A stretch of 64,000 bases of DNA from Paenibacillus piscarius. Lineage in GTDB: Bacteria; Bacillota; Bacilli; Paenibacillales; Paenibacillaceae. The stretch spans positions 186,001 through 250,000 of the forward strand of contig NZ_JAIEUI010000001.1 in NCBI RefSeq assembly GCF_022234545.1, given 5' to 3'. This document shows, in pieces, positions 52,711-62,935 of this stretch (the stretch's first letter is position 1; the number at the start of each line of letters is the position of its first letter). The notes beneath the pieces are model-generated. The model had not been told where the DNA came from. It searched no databases and worked only from the letters and a program-made list of their open reading frames with translations. The position numbers were made by a program, and so were the translations under genes.

Positions 52711-53628
52711 ATGGCATCGGTTACATCGTCCCGCTTACGCCACAGCAGCCTGGGGGACCGGATTTTTGACATTTGCAATGTGATTTTCATGATATGCCTG
52801 ATGATTGTTACGATGTATCCCTTCGTTAATATGATCGCAGTGTCCTTCAATGACGCGAACGATGCAGTACGGGGCGGTATCTATTTGTGGCCGCGGGAAT
52901 GGACCTTAAGCAACTATAAGTATATTTTCGGTGAATCGGATATTTATCATGCCACATTGATCTCGCTGCTGCGTACACTGCTGGGTACCTCGGTGTCGGT
53001 ATTCTGTACAGCAATGCTGGCCTTCACGCTCAGCCGCCAGGAATTTGTGCTGCGCAGGTTCGTTACGCTGTTCTTTGTCATTACGATGTATTTCAGTGGA
53101 GGGCTGATTCCCGGTTACCTGCTGATCCGCAATCTGGGCCTGACCGATTCCTTCTGGGTCTATATTGTTCCGGGGGTTATCGGCGTATTCAATATGATCA
53201 TTATCCGTTCCTTCATTGAAGGACTGCCCGAAGGCATTCTGGAATCGGCCCGGATCGACGGCGCCGGCGAATTCACCACCTTCCTCCGGGTCGTACTGCC
53301 GCTGACGATTCCTGCCATGGCAACGGTATCGCTGTTCGTTGCTGTAGGCCAGTGGAATTCCTGGTTCGATGTCTTCCTCTACAATTCATCGAATATCAAA
53401 TTAAGCACCCTGCAATACGAGCTGATGAAGATTCTCCAGACCACGAATACCTCGGCCACGGCCGGGGCGGTAGAGGCTTATCAGTCTGCGGAGAATGTAG
53501 TCCGGGTGACACCTACCTCGTTGCGGGCAACCATGACGATCATCGCCAGTGTTCCGATTCTGATGGTCTATCCGTTCCTGCAGCGCTATTTCGTACAGGG
53601 AATGACGGTCGGCGGCGTGAAGGGTTAA
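52711..53628 (+). CDS. Sugar ABC transporter permease (YtcP-like)
   Basis: The 305-residue permease starts at ATG 52711, 8 bases after AGGAGG and 15 bases beyond the previous stop. It has about six spans and an EAA loop with ESARIDGAGEF and VLPLTIP. It ends with VQGMTVGGVKG. It is the counterpart of the permease at 9259 and closes the second cassette. Confidence 0.93.
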   Translation: MASVTSSRLRHSSLGDRIFDICNVIFMICLMIVTMYPFVNMIAVSFNDANDAVRGGIYLWPREWTLSNYKYIFGESDIYHATLISLLRTLLGTSVSVFCTAMLAFTLSRQEFVLRRFVTLFFVITMYFSGGLIPGYLLIRNLGLTDSFWVYIVPGVIGVFNMIIIRSFIEGLPEGILESARIDGAGEFTTFLRVVLPLTIPAMATVSLFVAVGQWNSWFDVFLYNSSNIKLSTLQYELMKILQTTNTSATAGAVEAYQSAENVVRVTPTSLRATMTIIASVPILMVYPFLQRYFVQGMTVGGVKG

Positions 53629-53642
53629 TCCGGCAGCCAAGA

Positions 53643-53696
53643 AAAGCCAACGTCTGCAGGCCATCGTAAGATGGTCCTGGACGTTGGCTTTTTCTT
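53643..53696. terminator. Terminator after the second importer cassette
   Basis: AAAGCCAACGTC (53643-53654) pairs perfectly with GACGTTGGCTTT (53680-53691), with further pairing inside and TTTTT after it. On the minus strand the tail TTTTCTT could also end the large gene at 53750. Confidence 0.88.
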
Positions 53697-53749
53697 GTTT
53701 AGAATTGGTGATTTTGTTCAATCAGCTTGCTGCGCTTGTTATAGCCGCA

Positions 53750-56700
53750 TCAGTTCACGAACTCCGCCTGCTCCAGCAGCCGCAGAATGACTGTGGCCGC
53801 TTCCGCACGGGTGGCGGATTGGGCCGGATGGAACTGCCCGCTTGGTGTCCCGGTGATCAGGCCTGCCTGAACTGCCTTAGCGACATCCTGCTGTGCCCAG
53901 CCGGCAATCTGGTCTGCATCCTTGAACGCTGCCGGTTGTGCTTCGGAAGCTGGTAGCGGCGCGCCGGCAAGCGCCATGGCCTTCACCAGGATGGTCGTCA
54001 TCTCCTGGCGTGTTACTTTGTCATTCGGCCGGAAGGTGTTATCCGTTCCGCCCTGTACCAGCCCGAGCTTAACGGCTGTCCCGATGCTTCCGGCATACCA
54101 GGCCCCGGAAGCAATGTCGCTGAACGAAGCCGCTGCCGGAGCAGTGGAGGAGAAGCCGAGCGCACGGATGATCATCGCCGCGAATTCAGCACGCGTAGTG
54201 GTAGCGTCCGGTGCGAATTGGCTGTCCGTAAGGCCGGTCAAGATATATTTGGAAGCCAGCTTGTGGACGGCTTCCCGGGCCCAATGGCTGCTCATATCGG
54301 CAAAGGTTTTGTTGCTTGAAATCACTGCAAATGTCCCGTTGCTTGGACTGTGGAAAGTCACTTCGTCTCCGTTAAAGACTGCCGGGACGAAGTTGAAGCT
54401 GCCGTTATTCTCGAGCCGCACGACTGTCGCATTGTGGCTGTTCACCGGAGTGCTGAGCGGCAGAGTATGCTTGGCATAAGTGCTGCCGAAGCCCGGGATC
54501 TCCACCGACTTGCCGCCAGCCTCCGCCTTCACTGTGTATTCTACCGCCTGGCCGATGAGCTGGCCTTGGGCGGAGAGAGCAGCTTGACGGATCGCTTGCT
54601 GCCGCTCTTCCGGGAGCACCGTCATGCTCACGGTAAGCTTCCAGTCTTCGCTTCCCAATTGCTGACTCAGTGCTGCCGCATCAAGGGCCTTCACAGGGAA
54701 GTGGATGGTGCCGAGTGAAGAGGTGACCGTGATCTGTTCTGCGGCCAGCACCTGCTTGGCATCCAGAGCTGCGGCTGCTGAATTGCCACTCACCTTTGCT
54801 TCGACGCTCAGTTGGCTGCTACCCGTTGCTGCCGGCTGAACCGAACCAACGGTAGTGCTGCCGCTGGCAGTACTGGCGTTAGTCCCGCTGTTCCCGCCAA
54901 CAGATTCACCGCCGTTGTTACCCCCGGCGCCGTTATCACCGCCGCCGTTATCACCGCCGCCGTTATTGCCGCCGCCGTTATCACCGCCGCCGTTGTCACC
55001 GCCGCCGTTATCGCCGCCGCCGTTATCACCGCCGCCGTTGTCACCGCCGCCGTTGTCACCGCCGCCATTATCACCACCGCCGTTATCACCGCCGCCGTTA
55101 TCGCCGCCGCCGTCTACCTCCAGCGTGTGGCGGGCATACAGATCGAACCGGTCGAACGCCGGTGTGTACTGGCGCGGAACCGCTGTGTATGGCGTGAAGC
55201 CTTGCGCGCCGCTTCCGCCATAAGGGTTGGAGCCGCCGTTATACGTATTGTTGTTGGAGAAGCGGATCGTGTTAACGCCCGCCTTCAGCTCCACATCCAG
55301 CGTCTGGGTGGCGAACTGCTGCCAGGAGATGGTGTTCTTGAAGTAGACCGTCTGCGGCTCTCCGCCGTTGACGCTTACTTGTGCATACCGTTCAACAACA
55401 TCATTGTTGTAGGCATGGGTGCCCGCGCTTTCACCGTTAGCATAAGTAACTACCAGCTTGTAGGTACCTGCCTTGGGTACGGTGATGTCCCTAAGCTCCA
55501 GATACCGTTCAGCGCCATCATAAGAGGTAATGCCGTTCACGTATTTGCCGCCCGAGGCATATTTGGCAAAAGCATCCTCCCGGATCAGCGGCAGCTCCGA
55601 ACCGGCTGGTGTTCCCACAACCACAGCCGCCTCAGCCTCCACAGAATATACAGGAGTTTTGCTGACATAAGCTGCATTAATGTAATCCAGACTGATTGCT
55701 GCGCTGGAGCGCACATCGATCAGGTTAATGCCTTTGCGCAGGAAGACCGGAGCCTTGGCATCCTGCCATTGCCCGTTCGTATTCACCACTGGAAGATCAA
55801 CCAGAGGCTTGCGGTCATGGGCCAGCTTCAGCTTCCCGCTGTCCGCAGAAGCATAACGTGCTGTCAGCTCATACATCCCGTCCTCCAGCACACTGACGAC
55901 GAACCGGGTGTTGGCTTCCTGGCTTCCGCCGTAGCCGCTCACATATCCGGCTCCCTCGAAGCCTTCCAGGCTGCCGGCCCGCGATAAGCCCAGCTCTGAA
56001 TCGTAGTCGGCGAATTCTGCCTGCACCCTGTAATTCGGAAGTGCGCCCGGCAGGCCGTTATACGTCAGCTCGATGGCATCCAGAGTGGATTCGCCCTGGC
56101 CGGCTTCTCCCGTATCCGGATTGTATCTGCTGATCCCGATGGTATGCGTGCCTTCCGTCAGATCGGCGAAGAAGGTGCTGCCGCCCAGCAGCTGCATATT
56201 GTAATCGGCGCGGAGCACGATTTTGGCTGCCGGCTGATCATCGATTTTGACGAACCATTCGGAATTGATGCGCTGATTCGCATCACCGGTGTTGGACTGA
56301 TTACGCATCGAAGCGGTTGCGCCGCTGCCGCCGATCAGATCCAGCCGGTAATTCCCGTCTGCAGGAACGGTGACCGAAGTCCATTGCACAAGGCTGTCCG
56401 CGGCCTTGATTCCGGACACATACTGCCCGTTCGATGCCGAGCGCCCCGTGCTCTTGCGCGGGTATTGATCCACCGTGGACACATTGGTCTGCACCTCCGC
56501 ATTCTCCGCTTCGTAACGCTTGACGAAGGTCTCCTGCGGAGCATGGCTGACTGCCGGTGTAATAACGGCGTAGTAAGCCGAGGTGTAATCATTCAGGTTC
56601 ACATCCAGCGTGACCGAGCCGTTCTTGACCGGAACATTGCGGTCCAGAATCTGCGCCGGCTCCACCAGGAAGCCGGTCAATCCGGTACAGCCTGCATAGA

Positions 56701-58972
56701 ATACCGTGACATGGACCTCTTCCGCCCCGGCCAGGAAGGCAGGGCTGTTCCCGTGGCCGGTAACATTATTGAACACAATCTTCCCGTTGCCCTGTGTGCC
56801 GCCGAAGGCGATGCTGACCTGCTGCTTCTGGTCCTGAATGGAGGTTAATCCGTATAACCCGGGACCATAGGCGTCATGCTCATGGCGCGGATTATCCACC
56901 TTGACCTTGGCCATGTCGCCGCCCATCATGTCGGCATACCATTTGTAGAGCCACCATGCGCCGTTTGGCTCATTCTGCCCGGCGAGCAGCGACCCGTAGG
57001 AGTTGGCGGTGTTCCAGTATGGCAGCATACTGTTCATCTTCAGCTCGTCATAGCGGGCAATGTACTGGACAAGCGATCCGCCGACAGCAATCTCTGAAGT
57101 CGCTGCATATTCATTGATATCCACCTGAATTGGAAAAGGAACCGTGCGGTCCGGATACAGCTCCTTATAACGCTGTAATGACTTCGCTTCAAGCGCCCGG
57201 TAGGTAGCTACGTTGGAGGACGCCTGGTTGAAGGCTTTATCCCACAGCATATGCCAGCTGATGATGTCCGGCAGGCAATCATTCTCCACACAGAACGGAA
57301 TGAAGTCCTCAAAGACCTTCGCCCCATATTGCGTCAGGTTCATTCCTGAGATGACCGCGCCCGGATCAATCTCCTTGATCTTCTTCACGACGGCGAGCCA
57401 GTCGGCATTGAACACGGCTCTGGAGTTCTTCCCCGTCGGGCTGTCGGACAGCAGCTGAGGATAACGGGTATTATTCTGCTCAGGCTCATTGAACGGAATA
57501 TAGATGAACTTGGAATTGACATCCCGGCCCGGATTCGCCGCAGCCCATTGATCCTTGTAGGCCTTGACTGCCGTGGTGATCGGAATGACTGCTTCCTGAA
57601 TATATTCATCCGCCGTTCTGGACGGATAATACCAGTGCTGGTAATAATCCTGCATCACGATGTTAACGGCTTCCCCGCCGGCCTCGAAGAAATAGTCCGA
57701 GACCCGGAGTGCATCGCCAGTCGGATGCTGGATGCCGTTCGGCGGCTTCTGCGAGATATGTGACGGCTTGATTGGAATCAGCGTGTTGATATCCGGCACG
57801 TTCGGCTCACTGAGGGCATACAGAGCACCGGAAGCGCCATGATATACCGGTCCGAGCGAGCGGTCGGCGAGATCGACAGAGATTTTGGCCGGAGTGCTTG
57901 TATTCACCTCTTCATGCTTGGTCGCTGTATAGAGTGCGCTGACCTGGCTGGCTGTGAGCTGGACATTGTAGATCCGCAGATCGTCGAATTTTCCCTTGAT
58001 GTCTCCATCCGAGGTATAGAGCGACCGGCCGAACGCATTGAACTTCAGGGCGTCCAGATAGTCGCGCGCGAAAAAGTGCTGGAGTACGGAAACCATCGTT
58101 GCACCTGTTGTGCTTTTGCTCTGATCCAGTCCCTTGATGCCGACCGGAGCGCCGTTCAGGTAAACCTCATAGGCTCCGCTGCTGTTCATTGTGACGGTCA
58201 CCTGCTGCCACTTGCCCTTGACCGGATTGCGGTTCCAGACGATATCGCCTTTGTAGCTGGCAATCTGGCTTGGATTCGTGCCGGTGTAGATCCGGTTGCT
58301 GAACGTGCCGTCCCCGGCGATCATGATGAACTCGGAGTCCTGCCAGCCGCTTACTCCGGCATTGCTCAGTCCCTTCTCCGCAATCGTGGAGGACAGCAGA
58401 CGGTTATAGGCATTAGCCGAAGAGTCGATATTGGCCCAAAAGGAGACGGACAGCTCATCCTTGATCCCGCTATAGAGCTGGTCCGGCAGCTTCAGCCAGG
58501 CGGTTCCGTTGCTGCCGCCGGGCAGGGAGAGAACGTCTCCGCGCTGGTCGTCATAGACCACAGCTGCCACCCCCTTAAGCTCGGCGCGCTGAGCAGCCGC
58601 TTCGGGGTAGACGCTGTTCACCACCGTGGTCCGGTCAAGCACCTGCTCGGGGCGGAAGCTCCACTGGAACAGCGGGGCCGCTTCAGCAGCGGTCTTCATC
58701 TGGACTTGCTCCGGCGCAGGCTCCTGTGCAGGAGCAGTCTCCGGCACTAGAGCAGTCTCCGCTCCTGCAGCAGCATCCGGCTCCGCCGCAAAATCACCGG
58801 CATCCGGTGCTGTAACCGGATCAGCGCCTATGACCGGATCGGCCGCGGGTGCCGTATCCGCCACCGCCACCGGGTCCGGTGGCGGAAGTGTGGAAGCGCT
58901 TGCCAAACTGGAGGGCAGCAGAGTCAGGATTGCCAGTATCGTAATCAGTGAACGTTTAAGATGGAGCCTCAA
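53750..58972 (-). CDS. Giant S-layer-anchored glycoside hydrolase
   Basis: This 1740-residue secreted protein has a signal peptide (about 1-27), a Pro/Ala/Asp-rich segment (about 28-95), a LamG-like concanavalin fold (about 105-350), and a clan-A glycosidase-like barrel (about 365-720). Likely catalytic residues are the Glu in IPFNEPEQ (near 494) and the Glu in VDINEYA (near 620). Three CBM35-like sandwiches follow (about 820-960, 1000-1105, 1110-1275). Twelve GGGDN-type pentapeptides (about 1288-1347) link to a beta-rich region, then three SLH domains (about 1560-1740) that bind cell-wall polymer. It is displayed on the surface. The GH family is not assigned with confidence; GH39-like relatives are possible. 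It is encoded divergently from a kinase at 59449. Confidence 0.9.
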   Translation of the reverse strand: MRLHLKRSLITILAILTLLPSSLASASTLPPPDPVAVADTAPAADPVIGADPVTAPDAGDFAAEPDAAAGAETALVPETAPAQEPAPEQVQMKTAAEAAPLFQWSFRPEQVLDRTTVVNSVYPEAAAQRAELKGVAAVVYDDQRGDVLSLPGGSNGTAWLKLPDQLYSGIKDELSVSFWANIDSSANAYNRLLSSTIAEKGLSNAGVSGWQDSEFIMIAGDGTFSNRIYTGTNPSQIASYKGDIVWNRNPVKGKWQQVTVTMNSSGAYEVYLNGAPVGIKGLDQSKSTTGATMVSVLQHFFARDYLDALKFNAFGRSLYTSDGDIKGKFDDLRIYNVQLTASQVSALYTATKHEEVNTSTPAKISVDLADRSLGPVYHGASGALYALSEPNVPDINTLIPIKPSHISQKPPNGIQHPTGDALRVSDYFFEAGGEAVNIVMQDYYQHWYYPSRTADEYIQEAVIPITTAVKAYKDQWAAANPGRDVNSKFIYIPFNEPEQNNTRYPQLLSDSPTGKNSRAVFNADWLAVVKKIKEIDPGAVISGMNLTQYGAKVFEDFIPFCVENDCLPDIISWHMLWDKAFNQASSNVATYRALEAKSLQRYKELYPDRTVPFPIQVDINEYAATSEIAVGGSLVQYIARYDELKMNSMLPYWNTANSYGSLLAGQNEPNGAWWLYKWYADMMGGDMAKVKVDNPRHEHDAYGPGLYGLTSIQDQKQQVSIAFGGTQGNGKIVFNNVTGHGNSPAFLAGAEEVHVTVFYAGCTGLTGFLVEPAQILDRNVPVKNGSVTLDVNLNDYTSAYYAVITPAVSHAPQETFVKRYEAENAEVQTNVSTVDQYPRKSTGRSASNGQYVSGIKAADSLVQWTSVTVPADGNYRLDLIGGSGATASMRNQSNTGDANQRINSEWFVKIDDQPAAKIVLRADYNMQLLGGSTFFADLTEGTHTIGISRYNPDTGEAGQGESTLDAIELTYNGLPGALPNYRVQAEFADYDSELGLSRAGSLEGFEGAGYVSGYGGSQEANTRFVVSVLEDGMYELTARYASADSGKLKLAHDRKPLVDLPVVNTNGQWQDAKAPVFLRKGINLIDVRSSAAISLDYINAAYVSKTPVYSVEAEAAVVVGTPAGSELPLIREDAFAKYASGGKYVNGITSYDGAERYLELRDITVPKAGTYKLVVTYANGESAGTHAYNNDVVERYAQVSVNGGEPQTVYFKNTISWQQFATQTLDVELKAGVNTIRFSNNNTYNGGSNPYGGSGAQGFTPYTAVPRQYTPAFDRFDLYARHTLEVDGGGDNGGGDNGGGDNGGGDNGGGDNGGGDNGGGDNGGGDNGGGDNGGGNNGGGDNGGGDNGAGGNNGGESVGGNSGTNASTASGSTTVGSVQPAATGSSQLSVEAKVSGNSAAAALDAKQVLAAEQITVTSSLGTIHFPVKALDAAALSQQLGSEDWKLTVSMTVLPEERQQAIRQAALSAQGQLIGQAVEYTVKAEAGGKSVEIPGFGSTYAKHTLPLSTPVNSHNATVVRLENNGSFNFVPAVFNGDEVTFHSPSNGTFAVISSNKTFADMSSHWAREAVHKLASKYILTGLTDSQFAPDATTTRAEFAAMIIRALGFSSTAPAAASFSDIASGAWYAGSIGTAVKLGLVQGGTDNTFRPNDKVTRQEMTTILVKAMALAGAPLPASEAQPAAFKDADQIAGWAQQDVAKAVQAGLITGTPSGQFHPAQSATRAEAATVILRLLEQAEFVN
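54931..55110 (-). repeat. 15-bp coding repeat (12 units) encoding GGGDN pentapeptides
   Basis: Twelve 15-base units, CCGCCGCCGTTATCA-like on the plus strand, run in frame within the large SLH protein. The codons differ slightly between units (GTT/GTC and AAC/AAT choices), and one unit encodes GGGNN. Such a tract can change length by slippage and forms a flexible linker between the enzyme and anchor halves. Confidence 0.92.
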
Positions 58973-59448
58973 TAGATACTCACCTCTTTTGTTTTTTGGG
59001 ATACCATTGCCTAATGTCCTTACATCCTTCCGGTGATGATCGTCTGCACGGTCTGCCGTGAACGGTCCCGCGCACTTGGAACAATTCCCGATCCCTTAAC
59101 TCCGCATAGGCACCGCAACCTCCTGTCATTGCCGTTTCGCTTCACCGAGAATGTTAAGATAATGGCCCGGAGGATGACATCAAGCTTTTTTACTGTTTTT
59201 GTTCCTTTCTTTACGTGTCTGTGGTACTGCCTGAGATCAGGAGCACGAGAAGTTACGGCCCGCATTGCCCAATCCTGCCAGCTATTCACCCGGGTAACTC
59301 CTTCCATGTAAAAAAGGGAACGAAAACAGTAAAAAAAAGACATGCCGCAACGGGTGGCAAGATCGCAGCCGGAAGTCTATCATTAAGATAATCCGCAAAG
59401 TCTTTTCTATGAAAATATTCAACCAACTCTGCAGCCGGAGGTTATTCC
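58973..59448. other. Divergent intergenic region with an inverted pair of shared motifs
   Basis: This 476-bp gap holds no gene. On the minus strand, 59186-59205 reads GGAACAAAAACAGTAAAAAA. On the plus strand, 59316-59336 holds GGGAACGAAAACAGTAAAAA. The copies face away from each other toward the divergent genes. A related word occurs upstream of the binding-protein gene at 63123. They are candidate operators, perhaps for the regulator at 61266. Confidence 0.55.
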
Positions 59449-61266
59449 TTGAAAGCTCCTTTCATCTTGAACCGCAGCCGCCGTTTTGTGAGTGTGAAGA
59501 ACAAGATGCTGTTTTTTTTCCTGCTGGCGATTCTGATCCCGGTTGTGATCCTGTTCATTAATTCCTATATGTCCTCCCAGCAGATGCTTGAACGCAAATA
59601 TACGGACCTGCTGGCTGATGTGACGAGGCAGTCGAATATCCGCATTGAGGAATTCCTTGAGGACACGAAGCAGATTTCGCTGATCGCCAGCTACGGGATT
59701 AACAGCTACATCTCCGCCGTCTCCCAGGAGAATTATCCGGTGCAGAACTATCTGCACGACAGCTCCGTGACGAACGAACTGCAGGCCACGCAACTGCTGA
59801 TGAACTACATAACCATGAAGGACCGTGCCATCTCCATCTATGTCTACAATCTGGTGAGCGGCAGCGACCTGTATGTCGCCCCGAACAAGCCTGTCGACTA
59901 CACCTACAATCCCCGCAAGGAGGAATGGTTCACCGATTTCCTGCGTTCCGAGGATATTACGCGCGATTTGCCGACCCGGCTGGACCGGCAGACCAAGGCA
60001 GACAATAACTGGACGATCTATAATCTGCGCAAAATCTTCGACATGGAGAACGGCAAGCTGCTGGGCGTCATGGCGGTCAGCGTGGACATTGACTTCATCA
60101 ACCGGCTGAACAAGCGGATGGAGGCAGGCAACCGCTCGGCCTTCACTGTGGTCGATGAGGGCGGCAGTATTATTTACAATAATAATTACGGCTTCATCGG
60201 CAAGCCGTTCAATACGCTGTTTCCGGTCCGTGAGGGGGAGCTCGCTGCCGGTTCAAGCCGCCAGATTGTGCGCGTATCCGGGAAGGACTATATTCTGATC
60301 CAGTCGCCGTTCGAGGTCCATAACTGGAAGACTTATATGTATATGCCTGTGGAAGAGCTCGCGGTCGAAGGCGACATTCTGAAGCGCAACCTGTGGACGA
60401 TTGCGATTGTGCTTCTCCTGTTTGCCCTGGCCAGCTCGGTATACATGTCGAATCTGATCACCCGCCCGATCAAGCAGCTGATCCGCAATATGACGCTGGT
60501 GGAGCAAGGGAAATTCGACAATCTCCCGGCGGTGCGCTCGAATGACGAGATCGGGGTGATGGCCAGCCGGTTCGAGCAGATGTCAGCAGAGCTCAAGCAG
60601 CTGGTGGAGCGGATCTACGTGGAGCAGGAGCAGAAGGTGGAGGCCGAAATCCGGGCTTTGCAGGCACAGATCAGTCCGCACTTCCTGTACAATACGCTGA
60701 ATTCGGTCAAGTGGATTGCGACCATGCAGCAGTCGGAGAAGATTGTAGAGATGACCGGGGCGCTAATCTCCATGCTTCGTTACACCGCGAAGACCGACAA
60801 CCGGCTGGTGCCGATCCGCGAGGAGCTGGAGCATATCGGGCATTATATCGTCATTCAGAAGGTGCGTTATTTCAACCGGATCGAGTTCCATTCCGAGGTG
60901 GAGGAGGGGCTGGCAGAGCAGGAGATCCCGAAGCTGAGCATCCAGCCGCTGGTCGAGAATGCAATCTTCCACGGAATTGCCGATCAGGAGGACGGACTGC
61001 TGTCCATCGAAGTCAGACATGCCGGGAATTCTAAGCTCACCATTACGGTAAAAGACAACGGCGCTGGCATGAGCGCCGAGGCATCAGCGACACTGCGCAG
61101 CAGGCTGGGCGGCGCTCTGGACAGCGGCGGCATCGGTGTGATCAATGTGCACCAGCGGGTACGCCGGTTATACGGCGAGCCGTACGGGGTAACATTCGAG
61201 AGCAGACCGGGGCAGGGTGCGGTGTTCGTAATCACCATTCCCATGCGGGACAGGAAGGGGGCGTGA
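59449..61266 (+). CDS. YesM-type sensor histidine kinase with Cache-like sensor domain
   Basis: The 605-residue kinase starts with TTG, 7 bases after GGAGG. It has transmembrane segments at about 22-42 and 308-330, an extracellular region resembling a double Cache domain, and a HAMP linker. The phospho-motif reads QISPHFLYN with His411, where Ser replaces the usual Asn before Pro. The N-box is VENAIFHGI and the G1 box DNGAGM. Its sensor region differs clearly from the other three kinases. It is tightly coupled to the next gene. Confidence 0.93.
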   Translation: MKAPFILNRSRRFVSVKNKMLFFFLLAILIPVVILFINSYMSSQQMLERKYTDLLADVTRQSNIRIEEFLEDTKQISLIASYGINSYISAVSQENYPVQNYLHDSSVTNELQATQLLMNYITMKDRAISIYVYNLVSGSDLYVAPNKPVDYTYNPRKEEWFTDFLRSEDITRDLPTRLDRQTKADNNWTIYNLRKIFDMENGKLLGVMAVSVDIDFINRLNKRMEAGNRSAFTVVDEGGSIIYNNNYGFIGKPFNTLFPVREGELAAGSSRQIVRVSGKDYILIQSPFEVHNWKTYMYMPVEELAVEGDILKRNLWTIAIVLLLFALASSVYMSNLITRPIKQLIRNMTLVEQGKFDNLPAVRSNDEIGVMASRFEQMSAELKQLVERIYVEQEQKVEAEIRALQAQISPHFLYNTLNSVKWIATMQQSEKIVEMTGALISMLRYTAKTDNRLVPIREELEHIGHYIVIQKVRYFNRIEFHSEVEEGLAEQEIPKLSIQPLVENAIFHGIADQEDGLLSIEVRHAGNSKLTITVKDNGAGMSAEASATLRSRLGGALDSGGIGVINVHQRVRRLYGEPYGVTFESRPGQGAVFVITIPMRDRKGA

Positions 61267-62858
61267 TGGGTATGCTGGGTGTACTGATCGTGGATGACGA
61301 GCTGCTGATGCGCATCGGTCTGAAGTCGATCATCCATTGGGAGGATGAGGGCTTCACGATTCTGGGGGAGGCGGCGAACGGGCGCGAGGCGCTGGAGCTG
61401 GCCGGGACCCACCGGCCCGATCTGATTATTACCGACATCAAGATGCCGGTGATGGACGGCCTGGAGCTGATCCGGGAGGCCCGGAGGCTGGATCTCGGCG
61501 GGGAGTTCGTCATCCTGAGCTGTCTGGAGGAATTCCAGTATGCCCAGGAGGCGCTCCGGCTGGGGGCGGCTGATTATCTCATCAAAAGCGACATGAAGCC
61601 GCAGCAGCTTATCCATGTGCTGGAGACGGTTAAGAAGAGGGCGGTGCGCCACTCCGCAAGCAGCCCCGGCGGAATACCGCCAGGCTCTTACAAGGAGAGC
61701 ATTGAGCATCTGAAGGAGACGCTGTTCAAGGAGGTGCTGAGCGGCTTCAAGGGGGCAGAGGACGTACTGGCCCGCCGGGACGCGCTGCATATCCGCCTGG
61801 CGGATCAGCCGATGGTGCTGATGAAGCTGCGGATCAACCAGTTCGACCAGCTCCGGCGCAAGTATGTGGAGCAGGACGAGAAGCTGCTGCGCTATTCGGT
61901 GGCGAATATTCTGGAGGAGATCCTGCCGCGCAAGCGGGCGAAGGAGATTATCGTCATGAACTCTGCAGAATATGTGCTGCTGCTTGATCTCGGGGAGGAA
62001 GGACGGATTGTCCGCGCGGAGATCGAGCGTGCCGCCGCGAAGATCCAGGCGGCGATGAAGGACTTCCTGAAGCTGACCCTGTCCATCGGGGTCAGCAGCC
62101 CGGCCTCCGGCTTCGACCGGCTGAAGCGGGCCTACCAGGAGGCGGATCTGGCACTGGACGCGCTGTTCCTGGAGAACGGCAGCGGCCTCTGCTTCTACGA
62201 CCAGGCCAGGAACCGGCAGCGGAGCGGCCAGCGGCCGGCCATCGACAAGGCTGCCCTGCGCAGGTTCAGGCAGGATACCGAGAGCGGGAGCGGGGAGGCG
62301 CTGGTCTTCCTGAACGGCCTGAAGGAGGCCATGCTGCGGGAGGGCTGCACGAAGCAGGCGGCGCGTTCGGTCTATCTGCGGATGCTGGCAGTGATTCAAT
62401 CCTGCTTCCCGGCTCTGCCCGAGCCGAATGAGGCCGGGCTAACCCTGTATGAGCGCATTCTCGGGGAGGAGAGTCTGGAGGGGCTGCACCGGCTGGTGGC
62501 CGGTTATCTGGAGCAGTGCAGAGCGCAGATATCCGAAGAGGGAACTTCCCGGAGCTATGCGGAGCAGGCCAGCGAGCTGATGATGCAGCTCTATGCAGAG
62601 GATATCTCGCTGCAGTCGGTGGCGGAGCGGATTAACGTGAACGCCTCCTATCTCAGCCGGGTGTTCAAGCAGGAGACCGGCGAGAACTTCGTCAGCTTCC
62701 TGACCCGGCTGCGCATGGAGAAGGCGAGGAGCCTGCTCCGGGACCGGAACGTCAAGGTCTATGAGGTGGCCGAGCGGGTAGGGTATCCGAATACCGCGTA
62801 CTTCAGCAAGCTGTTCAAGAAGCTGAACGGCATGAGTCCGGAGGAGTACCGGGGCTAA
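61266..62858 (+). CDS. YesN-type response regulator (REC plus AraC helix-turn-helix)
   Basis: The 530-residue regulator has a receiver domain with Asp10/Asp11, phosphoacceptor Asp57 in TDIKMP and a Lys at YLIKSDM. The AraC domain (about 435-530) contains YEVAERVGYPNTAYFSKLFK. Its ATG overlaps the kinase stop codon (TGATG). An ATG six bases later is also possible. It likely controls the binding-protein gene at 63123 and perhaps the SLH enzyme. Confidence 0.92.
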   Translation: MGMLGVLIVDDELLMRIGLKSIIHWEDEGFTILGEAANGREALELAGTHRPDLIITDIKMPVMDGLELIREARRLDLGGEFVILSCLEEFQYAQEALRLGAADYLIKSDMKPQQLIHVLETVKKRAVRHSASSPGGIPPGSYKESIEHLKETLFKEVLSGFKGAEDVLARRDALHIRLADQPMVLMKLRINQFDQLRRKYVEQDEKLLRYSVANILEEILPRKRAKEIIVMNSAEYVLLLDLGEEGRIVRAEIERAAAKIQAAMKDFLKLTLSIGVSSPASGFDRLKRAYQEADLALDALFLENGSGLCFYDQARNRQRSGQRPAIDKAALRRFRQDTESGSGEALVFLNGLKEAMLREGCTKQAARSVYLRMLAVIQSCFPALPEPNEAGLTLYERILGEESLEGLHRLVAGYLEQCRAQISEEGTSRSYAEQASELMMQLYAEDISLQSVAERINVNASYLSRVFKQETGENFVSFLTRLRMEKARSLLRDRNVKVYEVAERVGYPNTAYFSKLFKKLNGMSPEEYRG

Positions 62859-62935
62859 GTAGATTGAACAAACATTTAAGTTAAAGGAAAAGTGGCGGAG
62901 GGGAATTTTGGTCCTAAAACTTAATGGCATTTGTC

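Noticed and set aside
54812..55987. Antisense open frame within the SLH enzyme gene (391 residues)
   Set aside because: It is produced by the GC-rich GGGDN repeat and neighbouring codons; it shows low-complexity Ala/Val/Ile text and no supported start.
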